A DNA stretch of 5,082 bases from CAZBSE01 sp964578625. GTDB lineage: Bacteria > Actinomycetota > Humimicrobiia > Humimicrobiales > Humimicrobiaceae. This document shows positions 1 to 5,082 of the stretch, one piece after another. The DNA is taken from positions 1 through 5,082 of the forward strand of contig CAZODQ010000033.1 in the NCBI GenBank assembly GCA_964578625.1, read 5' to 3'. The position numbers were made by a program, and so were the translations under genes. The stretch's first letter is position 1, and each line of letters opens with the position of its first letter. The notes beneath the pieces were generated by a model, which searched no databases, was not told the origin of the DNA, and saw only the letters and a list, made by a program, of their open reading frames with translations.

Positions 1-304
1 CATCAGTTAGCGCTAATTTAGTTAAGTGTGTGTTCAACTTTTGGGGTTCAGATCAACATTAATTTTTAATTTTATTATTTAAAATGGATTTATATTTTAA
101 AGGAAAATAAAAAAGAGGCAAGTAAGTTTGATAAATGAATCAGTAGAAATGAAGTTAAATAGAGTCAAAAAATATCTTAGTATAATCTATAATGCTCACT
201 GCTTCCTTTAGGATCCGGTTCAAGATTTTACTGTTTGGGGTAGCTGCTTTCTTTTTTTAAAATGGTGTTTAGTTTTTAACGCTTATATCCACCAGTAAAG
301 TACA
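1..304. other. gene-free AT-rich stretch
   Basis: No open reading frame of useful length with a ribosome binding site is visible on either strand; short ATG starts (for example near 83 and 136) run into stops within a few codons. The stretch has an isolated TATAAT on the plus strand at 181-186 without a recognisable -35, a T-run near 251-257, and a 10-base palindrome TTAGCGCTAA at 7-16. None is enough to call a gene, RNA or terminator. The leftward oxidoreductase gene ends at its right border, and no clear stem followed by a T-run is seen for that gene. It may simply be a spacer, or the downstream flank of a gene outside the window. Confidence 0.6.
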
Positions 305-1309
305 TTATTCAATTGGTACCTTTATTCCATCTTTCAAAGATTTCTTGACTGCTTCTAAGATCTTGAGGTCATTTAATGAGCTCTCTGTGGTATAGTAAGG
401 TTTTGTATTTGTTTCAACGCACCTGCCTAAGATATCCCACATCTTATAATGGGGATTTTCATCTTTTATTTTTATAGTATCTTTCCTGCCGTTATTTTCC
501 TCTATTTTGATATTTGATTCTTCTTTATAAAATGCAAGGCCTTTTGCACCTCTGACGATAAAGTAATTCCTATTACCCCCTAAAAAAAATGAAATACCTA
601 AAGTGCCGATAAGATTACTTTTATACTTAAAAATTATAGATTGGTAATCATAATCGCCGTAGTCCTTCCTGTATTTGACTCCTGCTGCAAAAACAGAGGA
701 AGGCTTGCCAAAAAATTTTGAAAGCATTGCTATTTCATGAATGCCGCCGTCAAGCAGCATGCCCAGCGGGTATTTAGGATCGATCCTCCATTTCGTGTTT
801 CCATAGTCCTCTTTTAAATTTTTATTAATACCAATATAGTCATGGAATAGCCTTTCAAACATAAGGATTTCTCCAAGCCTTCCGGAATCTATTATTTTTT
901 TCATCTCATCTGTAAAAGTAGTGTAGGCAAATTGTTCTAAGACGAAAATATGTTTTCCTGTCTCCTTTTCTTTTTTTATAAGTTCTTTTCCGTCTTTGAC
1001 ATTTGAAGCCATCGGCTTTTCCATAAAGACATCCTTACCCGCGATTAAGGCTTCCGTAGCGATTACTGGATTAAGAGGTATTGGTGTCATTATAATGACT
1101 GCATCTATGGATGGTTCTTTGATCAGTAATCTATAGTCTTTATAAAATGGTATTCCGGGATTTTCTTTATTTACTCTTTTTCTGCTTTTTTCGCTAGTGG
1201 CGCAGAAGGCAGCTATTTCAAATTTGTTTCTGAGTCTTTCCAATGACGGCTTGTGTGCCCTGTGCCAGATGATACCGGGACCTATTACTCCTAAGCGGAT
1301 CTTACTCAT
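305..1309 (-). CDS. Gfo/Idh/MocA family NAD(P)-dependent oxidoreductase
   Basis: Predicted cytoplasmic dehydrogenase of the Gfo/Idh/MocA family, which oxidises or reduces sugars, inositols and related polyols with NAD(P). Residues below count from an upstream ATG at 1321. The N-terminal Rossmann domain starts with a glycine-rich turn (GVIGPGIIWH, 11-20). The family EKP motif is at 101-103 with the catalytic-type Lys102. The second domain has DGGIH at 191-195, whose His195 matches the usual catalytic His; the Asp normally three residues later is Ala198. Length (334-338 residues) is normal. I prefer the ATG at 1309, because GGAG at 1316-1319 lies six bases before it, while the ATG at 1321 has no Shine-Dalgarno and overlaps that site. 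The gene follows the SIS-domain gene on the same strand after 90 bases, suggesting linked sugar metabolism. The exact substrate cannot be read from the sequence. Family call is secure; function is general only. Confidence 0.93.
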   Translation of the reverse strand: MSKIRLGVIGPGIIWHRAHKPSLERLRNKFEIAAFCATSEKSRKRVNKENPGIPFYKDYRLLIKEPSIDAVIIMTPIPLNPVIATEALIAGKDVFMEKPMASNVKDGKELIKKEKETGKHIFVLEQFAYTTFTDEMKKIIDSGRLGEILMFERLFHDYIGINKNLKEDYGNTKWRIDPKYPLGMLLDGGIHEIAMLSKFFGKPSSVFAAGVKYRKDYGDYDYQSIIFKYKSNLIGTLGISFFLGGNRNYFIVRGAKGLAFYKEESNIKIEENNGRKDTIKIKDENPHYKMWDILGRCVETNTKPYYTTESSLNDLKILEAVKKSLKDGIKVPIE

Positions 1310-1315
1310 AATATT

Positions 1316-1319
1316 CTCC
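1316..1319 (-). promoter_or_regulatory. ribosome binding site deciding the oxidoreductase start
   Basis: On the minus strand GGAG is followed by six bases and then ATG (1309-1307). The upstream in-frame ATG at 1321 overlaps this GGAG and is preceded only by A/T-rich sequence, so the downstream ATG is the better start. Confidence 0.7.
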
Positions 1320-1360
1320 ATCGTATAATAAGATAATTAATAATAGTAAAGCTATTTAGT

Positions 1361-1369
1361 ATTATATCA
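1361..1369 (-). promoter_or_regulatory. extended -10 promoter for the oxidoreductase gene
   Basis: The minus strand reads TGATATAAT, a perfect extended -10 (TGn plus TATAAT), in the gap between the SIS gene and the oxidoreductase gene. At a 17-base spacing the -35 is poor (ATCTAA, 1384-1389), as is common when an extended -10 is present. The start of transcription would fall near 1354, giving a leader of about 45 bases. This would let the oxidoreductase be transcribed separately from the SIS gene. The call is by motif only, in an AT-rich gap where chance matches are common. Confidence 0.45.
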
Positions 1370-1399
1370 CTATGGAGAAACAGTTAGATGCTTATTTCA

Positions 1400-2497
1400 T
1401 TAAGAACTTACTTGCTCAAATCTTCTCTTCATCAGATCAAGAAGTTTTGTAGAAGTAGGGTCTGTTTTATTTAGGACCGACAGATAGACACTTATCCAGT
1501 CTGCAAGGAATATCCCCGAAAGTGCCTTTGCGGCATCGCTTGGGCCTTCCAATATTATCTCTTCAAAATTAATACCCTTTTCGATAAGAACACCTTTTAG
1601 GATCTCTACTCTCTTCTTTGTTTCTTCTTTTGAATCATGGTCGGTGATAAAGATGACAAAGAATTTGTTTCTCAGTTCATATTTCATTTCCCAGGCGGCT
1701 ATTTCGCCGTGGTCCATTTCTGGAAGGGTATTGTAATGAGCAAAGTTATTACTGTTCATGCAGATCTGGTTTTTCAATCTGTAACTTACTGTTCCGGTCA
1801 GTCTGTTGCTTCCGTATATGACAGGTAACTTGTTAAAAATATTAATGGCGGTTTTTTTGGCAATATTGTTATGTGTTTTTATTTCAGGGCCTACTTCCTT
1901 AGAGAACCTGGATATGGCATTTTCTACTTCACCCCAGTCTATTCCAAGAAGACATTCTTTTCGGTCGCTGCAGATGTCAATAGCACCTGCTTTGTTTAAT
2001 ACATTGACCAGACATACATAAATATATCCCACTGCCATCCTGGATATCATATCCGCTTTATACTGTATGATTTTTATATTTTTGTTTTTTTCCGCTTTTT
2101 GCTTCAATTTACCTCCGGTGGTGATTGCAAATACCTTACAGCCGAACTCCAGAACTTTATCCACTGCCTCAATAACTTCGATTGAATTACCGCTGTGGGA
2201 GATAGCTACGACTAAAGTATCCTTGTTTACCCATGGAGGTATTGTGGCTTTTGTGAAAAGGACAATAGGAATGTTTAATTTGTTTATCTCTATTGAAGTT
2301 ATTAACCTGTAGGCGGCATTGGAAGAACTTCCTACTCCAAGGATTATTGAATTTTTATATTTCCTGTCAAATGTCAGTTCAAGCTTACGGATGGTATTTT
2401 CCGCTATTTTAAATTGATTAGGGAAATCATACAGGATATCTATCATCTTTTTCGGTATACTCTCAAGGACCGCTTTTTCGTTATCCAGTAGATTCAA
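1400..2497 (-). CDS. double-SIS-domain sugar isomerase, phosphoglucose/phosphomannose isomerase-like
   Basis: Predicted cytoplasmic sugar-phosphate isomerase with two SIS domains, resembling the bifunctional phosphoglucose/phosphomannose isomerases, which interconvert glucose-6-P or mannose-6-P with fructose-6-P. SIS domain 1 has GVGSSS at 54-59 and SHSGNS at 100-105 (phosphosugar-binding loops), then TTGG at 126-129 and Arg153 in the position of the conserved PR-A motif. The second domain has PVIYGS (225-230), PEMDHGEIAAW (259-269; His263 matches the family's HNE histidine) and a C-terminal DP (346-347) followed by Lys357. Length 365 is slightly above the family norm. Oddity: where the family has Q-I-N-E-N, this protein has QICMN (244-248), so the presumed catalytic Glu is Met247. 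The start is TTG at 2497, chosen because AAAGGAG lies five bases upstream. The protein could be an isomerase with altered chemistry or a sugar-phosphate-binding regulator. Family call strong, activity uncertain. Confidence 0.88.
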   Translation of the reverse strand: MNLLDNEKAVLESIPKKMIDILYDFPNQFKIAENTIRKLELTFDRKYKNSIILGVGSSSNAAYRLITSIEINKLNIPIVLFTKATIPPWVNKDTLVVAISHSGNSIEVIEAVDKVLEFGCKVFAITTGGKLKQKAEKNKNIKIIQYKADMISRMAVGYIYVCLVNVLNKAGAIDICSDRKECLLGIDWGEVENAISRFSKEVGPEIKTHNNIAKKTAINIFNKLPVIYGSNRLTGTVSYRLKNQICMNSNNFAHYNTLPEMDHGEIAAWEMKYELRNKFFVIFITDHDSKEETKKRVEILKGVLIEKGINFEEIILEGPSDAAKALSGIFLADWISVYLSVLNKTDPTSTKLLDLMKRRFEQVSS

Positions 2498-2502
2498 TAG
2501 CT

Positions 2503-2509
2503 CTCCTTT
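2503..2509 (-). promoter_or_regulatory. ribosome binding site supporting a TTG start
   Basis: The minus strand reads AAAGGAG, a near-consensus Shine-Dalgarno, five bases before the TTG at 2497-2495. No ATG at the right spacing competes, so the SIS gene very probably starts with TTG. Confidence 0.75.
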
Positions 2510-2554
2510 ATAAATAGCTAAGACCGCAATGAAGAATTACTTTTTATTTCAGAG

Positions 2555-2572
2555 TAAATATTATAATATTTA
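2555..2572. promoter_or_regulatory. 18-base palindrome holding divergent -10 elements
   Basis: TAAATATTATAATATTTA is its own reverse complement. It contains TATAAT on the plus strand (2562-2567) and, by symmetry, on the minus strand (2565-2560). It lies between the divergent SIS gene (start 2497) and Nif3-like gene (start 2602). Predicted transcription starts would be near 2574 (rightward, leader about 28 bases) and 2553 (leftward, leader about 56 bases). The -35 elements are weak on both sides. It could be a shared promoter core in which only one polymerase binds at a time, or also an operator for a dimeric regulator. Pure A/T content makes chance symmetry more likely than in mixed sequence. 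Confidence 0.5.
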
Positions 2573-2601
2573 TGCTAATAATACAATTCATTCGGATAAA
2601 A

Positions 2602-3732
2602 ATGATTCTTAAAGAACTTGTCTCATACCTCGACAGAATTTTTAACAGGGATCTGGCATTAAGCTGGGACAAGGCGGGTCTGCAGGTCGGTGATCTCGAT
2701 AGTGATATAAAAAAAATCCTTATAACTCTGAATGTATTAAACGATGTAGTAGAAGAAGCAGTAAATATGAAAACTGATCTGATCCTTACCCATCATCCCT
2801 TGATATTTACCCCTCTCGAGACTGTTCTCAGCTTTAAAGCCGGTGAAAGGGAGCTGCTGGTGCTGGCAGAAAACAGGATAGCAATTTACTGTGCTCATAC
2901 AAATTATGACCTTATGCCTAAAGGCCTGAATGATTATGCAGCAAATATCATAGGGCTTGAAAATACAAGAGTAATAGAGGAACAGGCCGGGAAGTGGTAT
3001 AAATTTACAGTGTTTGTACCGTTAGAAGCAGAAGATAAGGTAAGAGAAGCCATATGCCGCCAGGGCGGGGGAAAATTGCATAATTATTCATGCTGTACAT
3101 TCAACACCCGTGGCAAGGGGACTTTTATTCCGGAAGAAGGTTCAAAACCGTATAAGGGAAAGATAGGTCAGTTAAACTGTGAAGATGAGGTAAGAATAGA
3201 GTGTATTGTAAGTGAAAGCAGCCTAAATGGTGTAGTAAGTGCAGCCGTAAAAGCGCATCCTTACGAAGTGGTGGCATATGATGTGTACAGGATTGAAAAT
3301 AAGTTTGGGGATGCAGGCATCGGAAGGCTGGGAGAACTAAAGAAGTATGAGTCTTTTACAGATTTTACAGAAAGAATTAAAAAAAGACTGAGACTTGATA
3401 ATTTTAGATGGATGGGCAGCAGTAAGATAGATACCGGAGATATAAAGATAAGGAAGGTAGCGCTGGTATGCGGAAGCGGCAATTCTCTTGCCGAAAGACT
3501 TGCCGGCATCGACTGTGATGTTATAGTAGTGGGAGAGATAGGTTATCATAATGCCTTAAAGATTGCTGAGAGCGGCAAATTGATTATTGAAGTGGGACAC
3601 GGCAGCAGTGAGAAGCCGGCTGTTGATGATATGTACGGAAAGCTTGATGATTTTTTTAAAAAGCAAAATATTAAAATACAAATATTAAAAGCAAGTTCGT
3701 GTTGTAAATCCTGGAGGTATAAAATTGAGTGA
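2602..3732 (+). CDS. Nif3-like dinuclear metal centre protein, long YqfO form
   Basis: Member of the Nif3/YbgI/YqfO family: cytoplasmic, ring-shaped hexamers with a two-metal site. It is often annotated as a GTP cyclohydrolase 1 type 2 homologue, although the reaction is unsettled. Counting from the ATG at 2602 (376 residues), the N-terminal half has WDKAGLQVG (22-30), THHPLIF (63-69; metal ligands His64 and His65) and AHTNYD (98-103; Asp103). A central inserted YqfO/CutA1-like domain spans about 133-230 and ends in the family's HPYEVVAYDVY (219-229). The second half carries GEIGYHNAL (311-319), and VGH with Glu337 (331-337) supplies His333 and Glu337. All expected metal ligands are present. 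An in-frame ATG at 2572 would add ten residues but overlaps the predicted promoter and has no ribosome site; family members start like residue 1 here. It heads a plus-strand cassette and overlaps the next gene by eight bases. Confidence 0.93.
   Translation: MILKELVSYLDRIFNRDLALSWDKAGLQVGDLDSDIKKILITLNVLNDVVEEAVNMKTDLILTHHPLIFTPLETVLSFKAGERELLVLAENRIAIYCAHTNYDLMPKGLNDYAANIIGLENTRVIEEQAGKWYKFTVFVPLEAEDKVREAICRQGGGKLHNYSCCTFNTRGKGTFIPEEGSKPYKGKIGQLNCEDEVRIECIVSESSLNGVVSAAVKAHPYEVVAYDVYRIENKFGDAGIGRLGELKKYESFTDFTERIKKRLRLDNFRWMGSSKIDTGDIKIRKVALVCGSGNSLAERLAGIDCDVIVVGEIGYHNALKIAESGKLIIEVGHGSSEKPAVDDMYGKLDDFFKKQNIKIQILKASSCCKSWRYKIE
3713..3717 (+). promoter_or_regulatory. ribosome binding site for the zinc-ribbon gene
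   Basis: GGAGG lies inside the last codons of the Nif3-like gene, seven bases before the TTG at 3725. It supports a TTG start and an eight-base overlap with the upstream stop at 3730-3732, an arrangement typical of translational coupling. Confidence 0.75.
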
Positions 3733-4486
3733 TGTAAAGTTTGATGTCCTAAGGCTTGTAGAGCTTCAACTGATAGAGAATGCGATTTCTGCAAGGTCGA
3801 CCGAGGTCGATGAAATTAAAAATAGCAAGGAGCTTAATTTAGCTGAAAAAAAGTCCGCAGAGGTAAAGGAAAAGTATGATGAGATAAACGGCAGGTACAG
3901 TGATGTGGAGAGCAAGCGTAAGAAACTTGAAGATACAGTAGAGATGCAGAATGAAAAGATCAAAAGCGATGAGGGGAAGCTTTTCAGCGGTACCATTACC
4001 AGTGCCAAGGAAATCGAAAACTACCAGGAAGAAGTAAAGATATTAAAGAAGAAAAATTCAGAGATGGAAGACCAGATATTAGAACTTATGATCAAGCTTG
4101 AAGAAATGTCAGAGGATTTAAAGAAGGCAGGTATAGAAAAGGACAAAGCAGATGGGGAAGTAGGCAGGATAAAAAACGAGATGAACGAAAAGCTTGAGGT
4201 ACTCAAACATATAATCGAAGGACTGGAAAAAAGAAGAGATGATGTTACCTCAAACATACCGGGTGATTATTTAAAAAAATATAAGGAAATTAAAAATAAA
4301 AAGGGCGGCATCGCGGTATCGGTGTTAAAGGATAATTTCTGTGATGTATGCAACATGGAGTTACCTACAATCGATACTGAAAAAATAGTTGATGCAGATG
4401 AGCTATACAGGTGTCCCTTATGCGGCAGGATGGCAGTGATCCACAGAAGTGAAATAGATGAAATAAAAAAGGAGCTGGAGTCCTGA
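3725..4486 (+). CDS. coiled-coil protein with C-terminal C4 zinc ribbon (CT398/HP0958-like)
   Basis: A 253-residue, highly charged cytoplasmic protein of the family that includes mycobacterial Rv2229c, Chlamydia CT398 and Helicobacter HP0958 (FlgZ). Residues about 10-175 are Lys/Glu-rich heptad-like sequence that should form a long helical hairpin. It is interrupted by the family signature KLFSGTITSAKEIENYQEEV (85-104) at the turn region. The C-terminal zinc ribbon has CDVC (206-209) and CPLC (230-233), twenty residues apart, so all four zinc-binding Cys are present. Relatives in other bacteria have been linked to RpoN binding and to mRNA or secretion partners, but no general function is established; a nucleic-acid or scaffold role here is inference. 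The start is TTG with GGAGG seven bases upstream. The gene is sandwiched between the Nif3-like and RNase H genes without gaps, so the three are almost surely co-transcribed. Confidence 0.9.
   Translation: MSDVKFDVLRLVELQLIENAISARSTEVDEIKNSKELNLAEKKSAEVKEKYDEINGRYSDVESKRKKLEDTVEMQNEKIKSDEGKLFSGTITSAKEIENYQEEVKILKKKNSEMEDQILELMIKLEEMSEDLKKAGIEKDKADGEVGRIKNEMNEKLEVLKHIIEGLEKRRDDVTSNIPGDYLKKYKEIKNKKGGIAVSVLKDNFCDVCNMELPTIDTEKIVDADELYRCPLCGRMAVIHRSEIDEIKKELES
4477..4480 (+). promoter_or_regulatory. ribosome binding site for the RNase H gene
   Basis: GGAG six bases before the ATG at 4487, inside the 3' end of the zinc-ribbon gene. A second GGAG at 4471-4474 is farther away. Stop and start are directly adjacent (TGAATG), which favours translational coupling. 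Confidence 0.6.
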
Positions 4487-4954
4487 ATGGCAAAAGAAAG
4501 TTTAAGCTTCCTAAAGATATATTTCGACGGGGGCTCAAGGGGTAATCCCGGTCCTTCGGCAGTAGGTGCTGTGGTGTATGATGACAAAAACAAAAAGCTT
4601 GAAGAGCTGAGCGCCTATATCGGAAGTAATACCAATAATATAGCTGAGTACATGGCTCTGGACGGCGTACTTGATATGGCAGAAAAATACAAGTGCAAAA
4701 AGATTATACTTTTTACTGACAGCAAGCTGCTGCACAACCAGGTAAAAAAGGTCTGGAAGATAAAGGATAAAAATATTTTGGAAGTATTCCTCAAGGTGTC
4801 AAAGAAACTTGGCAGGTACGATACTGTAGACCTGCGCCTTATCCCAAGAGAGGATAACAGGGAAGCGGACAGGCTTGTAAATAAAGCGCTGGATAAAAAA
4901 GAACTATCCTACGAGGGTGAATCAGAGATAAGATTCGGGAATGTGGATGATTGA
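4487..4954 (+). CDS. rnhA: ribonuclease HI, stand-alone short form
   Basis: Ribonuclease HI family enzyme that cuts the RNA strand of RNA-DNA hybrids, as in R-loops and replication primers. The four acidic catalytic residues are all visible: Asp14 in YFDGGSRGNPG (12-22), Glu54 in NNIAEYMAL (50-58), Asp78 in FTDSKLL (76-82), and Asp128 in REDNREAD (121-128). The segment between the third and fourth motifs is short and passes straight through KVWKIKDKN (88-96), so the basic protrusion of the E. coli enzyme appears absent. That matches the archaeal/Bacillus-like RNase HI subtype. Length 155 is complete. The related Mycobacterium Rv2228c is fused to a CobC-type phosphatase domain; here there is no fusion. 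It sits last in the protein cassette, 41 bases before the rnpB RNA, so two RNA-processing activities are neighbours. The symbol follows family use; some genomes name this subtype differently. Confidence 0.93.
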   Translation: MAKESLSFLKIYFDGGSRGNPGPSAVGAVVYDDKNKKLEELSAYIGSNTNNIAEYMALDGVLDMAEKYKCKKIILFTDSKLLHNQVKKVWKIKDKNILEVFLKVSKKLGRYDTVDLRLIPREDNREADRLVNKALDKKELSYEGESEIRFGNVDD

Positions 4955-4961
4955 CCGGGTG

Positions 4962-4989
4962 TTGATTTTTAGATAAATATCTGTAATAT
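4962..4989 (+). promoter_or_regulatory. rnpB promoter
   Basis: A -35-like TTGATT (4962-4967) and a -10-like TAATAT (4984-4989) are separated by 16 bases. A start seven bases past the -10 falls at G4996, which is where alignment to E. coli RNase P RNA places the mature 5' end. No terminator is seen between the RNase H stop and this promoter, so read-through from the upstream genes may also feed rnpB. Confidence 0.6.
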
Positions 4990-4995
4990 ATAACC

Positions 4996-5082
4996 GGAGT
5001 TGGCCGAGTAGTCGCACAGGCTTTGCCTGTGAGGAAAGTCCGGGCTCCACAGGGCAGGATGCTGGGTAAAACCCAGCGGGAT
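4996..5082 (+). ncRNA. rnpB: RNase P RNA, 5' part, truncated by the window edge
   Basis: Catalytic RNA of RNase P, which removes the 5' leader of pre-tRNAs. The 5' end GTTGGCCGAGTAGTCGC (4999-5015) matches the P1/P2 start of bacterial RNase P RNA (E. coli GCTGACCAGACAGTCGC). Next comes a perfect P3-like hairpin ACAGGC-TTT-GCCTGT (5016-5030). The near-invariant conserved block GAGGAAAGTCCGGGCTCC (5031-5048) contains the P4 5' strand. After AGGGCAGGATG there is a P8-like hairpin GCTGGG-TAAAA-CCCAGC (5061-5077), followed by CGGG at the usual place. This layout fits the ancestral class A type, although the class-defining 3' part lies outside the window. About a quarter of the expected length is present. 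Confidence 0.95.

Noticed and set aside
118..172. Minus-strand TTGACT near 160-165 as a -35 for a gene to the left of the window
   Set aside because: No good -10 follows at 16-18 bases and no leftward gene start is visible.
208..232. tRNA T-arm-like GGTTCAAGATT
   Set aside because: The bases on the two sides do not pair as a T-stem, and no acceptor, D or anticodon arm is found nearby.
181..257. Possible small RNA on the plus strand: TATAAT at 181-186 and a T-run near 251-257
   Set aside because: There is no -35 at a sensible spacing, no extended -10, and no stable stem before the T-run, so the motifs are expected by chance in AT-rich DNA.
1637..2312. Plus-strand open frames opposite the SIS gene, one of them hydrophobic and resembling a signal or membrane peptide
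   Set aside because: They are antisense to a clear, well-conserved gene, and their hydrophobic stretches are the complement of its Lys/Glu-rich codons.
2572..2601. Ten-residue N-terminal extension of the Nif3-like protein from the ATG at 2572
   Set aside because: There is no Shine-Dalgarno, it overlaps the predicted promoter, and it is not a family-like N-terminus.
3766..4257. Minus-strand Ser/Phe-rich open frames opposite the zinc-ribbon gene
   Set aside because: Low-complexity Ser/Phe content is the mirror image of the Lys/Glu coiled-coil codons, and no ribosome site or homology pattern is seen.
4971..4982. Inverted repeat AGATA-AA-TATCT as a terminator after the RNase H gene
   Set aside because: The stem is five A/T-rich pairs with a two-base loop and no T-run, and it lies between the -35 and -10 of the rnpB promoter.

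Overview
The window is AT-rich chromosomal DNA from a low-GC bacterium. The coding regions use many ATA (Ile), AGG/AGA (Arg) and AAA (Lys) codons. Shine-Dalgarno sites are strong and two genes start with TTG. The RNase P RNA at the right edge looks like the common ancestral (class A) type. This fits Clostridia-like Firmicutes, or a low-GC actinobacterial or candidate lineage; the sequence alone does not decide between them. No IS element, CRISPR array, tRNA or phage-like gene is visible.

Left part (1-304): a gene-free, very AT-rich stretch with no supported feature. Middle left (305-2497, minus strand): two sugar-metabolism genes read leftward. The first transcribed is a double-SIS protein of the bifunctional phosphoglucose/phosphomannose isomerase type. 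It is followed, after a 90-base gap with its own probable promoter, by a Gfo/Idh/MocA-family NAD(P)-dependent oxidoreductase. The SIS protein has Met where its family usually has the catalytic Glu, so its reaction may differ from the family's.

Divergent intergenic region (2498-2601): contains an 18-base perfect palindrome with a TATAAT on each strand, a likely shared core for the leftward and rightward promoters.

Right part (2602-5082, plus strand): a tight housekeeping cassette. It holds a long-form Nif3/YqfO-like dinuclear-metal protein, a coiled-coil plus C4 zinc-ribbon protein (overlapping by 8 bases), a stand-alone RNase HI (starting directly after the previous stop), and, after a separate promoter, the 5' part of rnpB, cut by the window edge. 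The Nif3/zinc-ribbon/RNase H order matches the Rv2230c-Rv2229c-Rv2228c order in Mycobacterium, so this is an ancient neighbourhood. I see no convincing evidence for a wholly new system. The most unusual points are the altered SIS active site and the palindromic divergent promoter.
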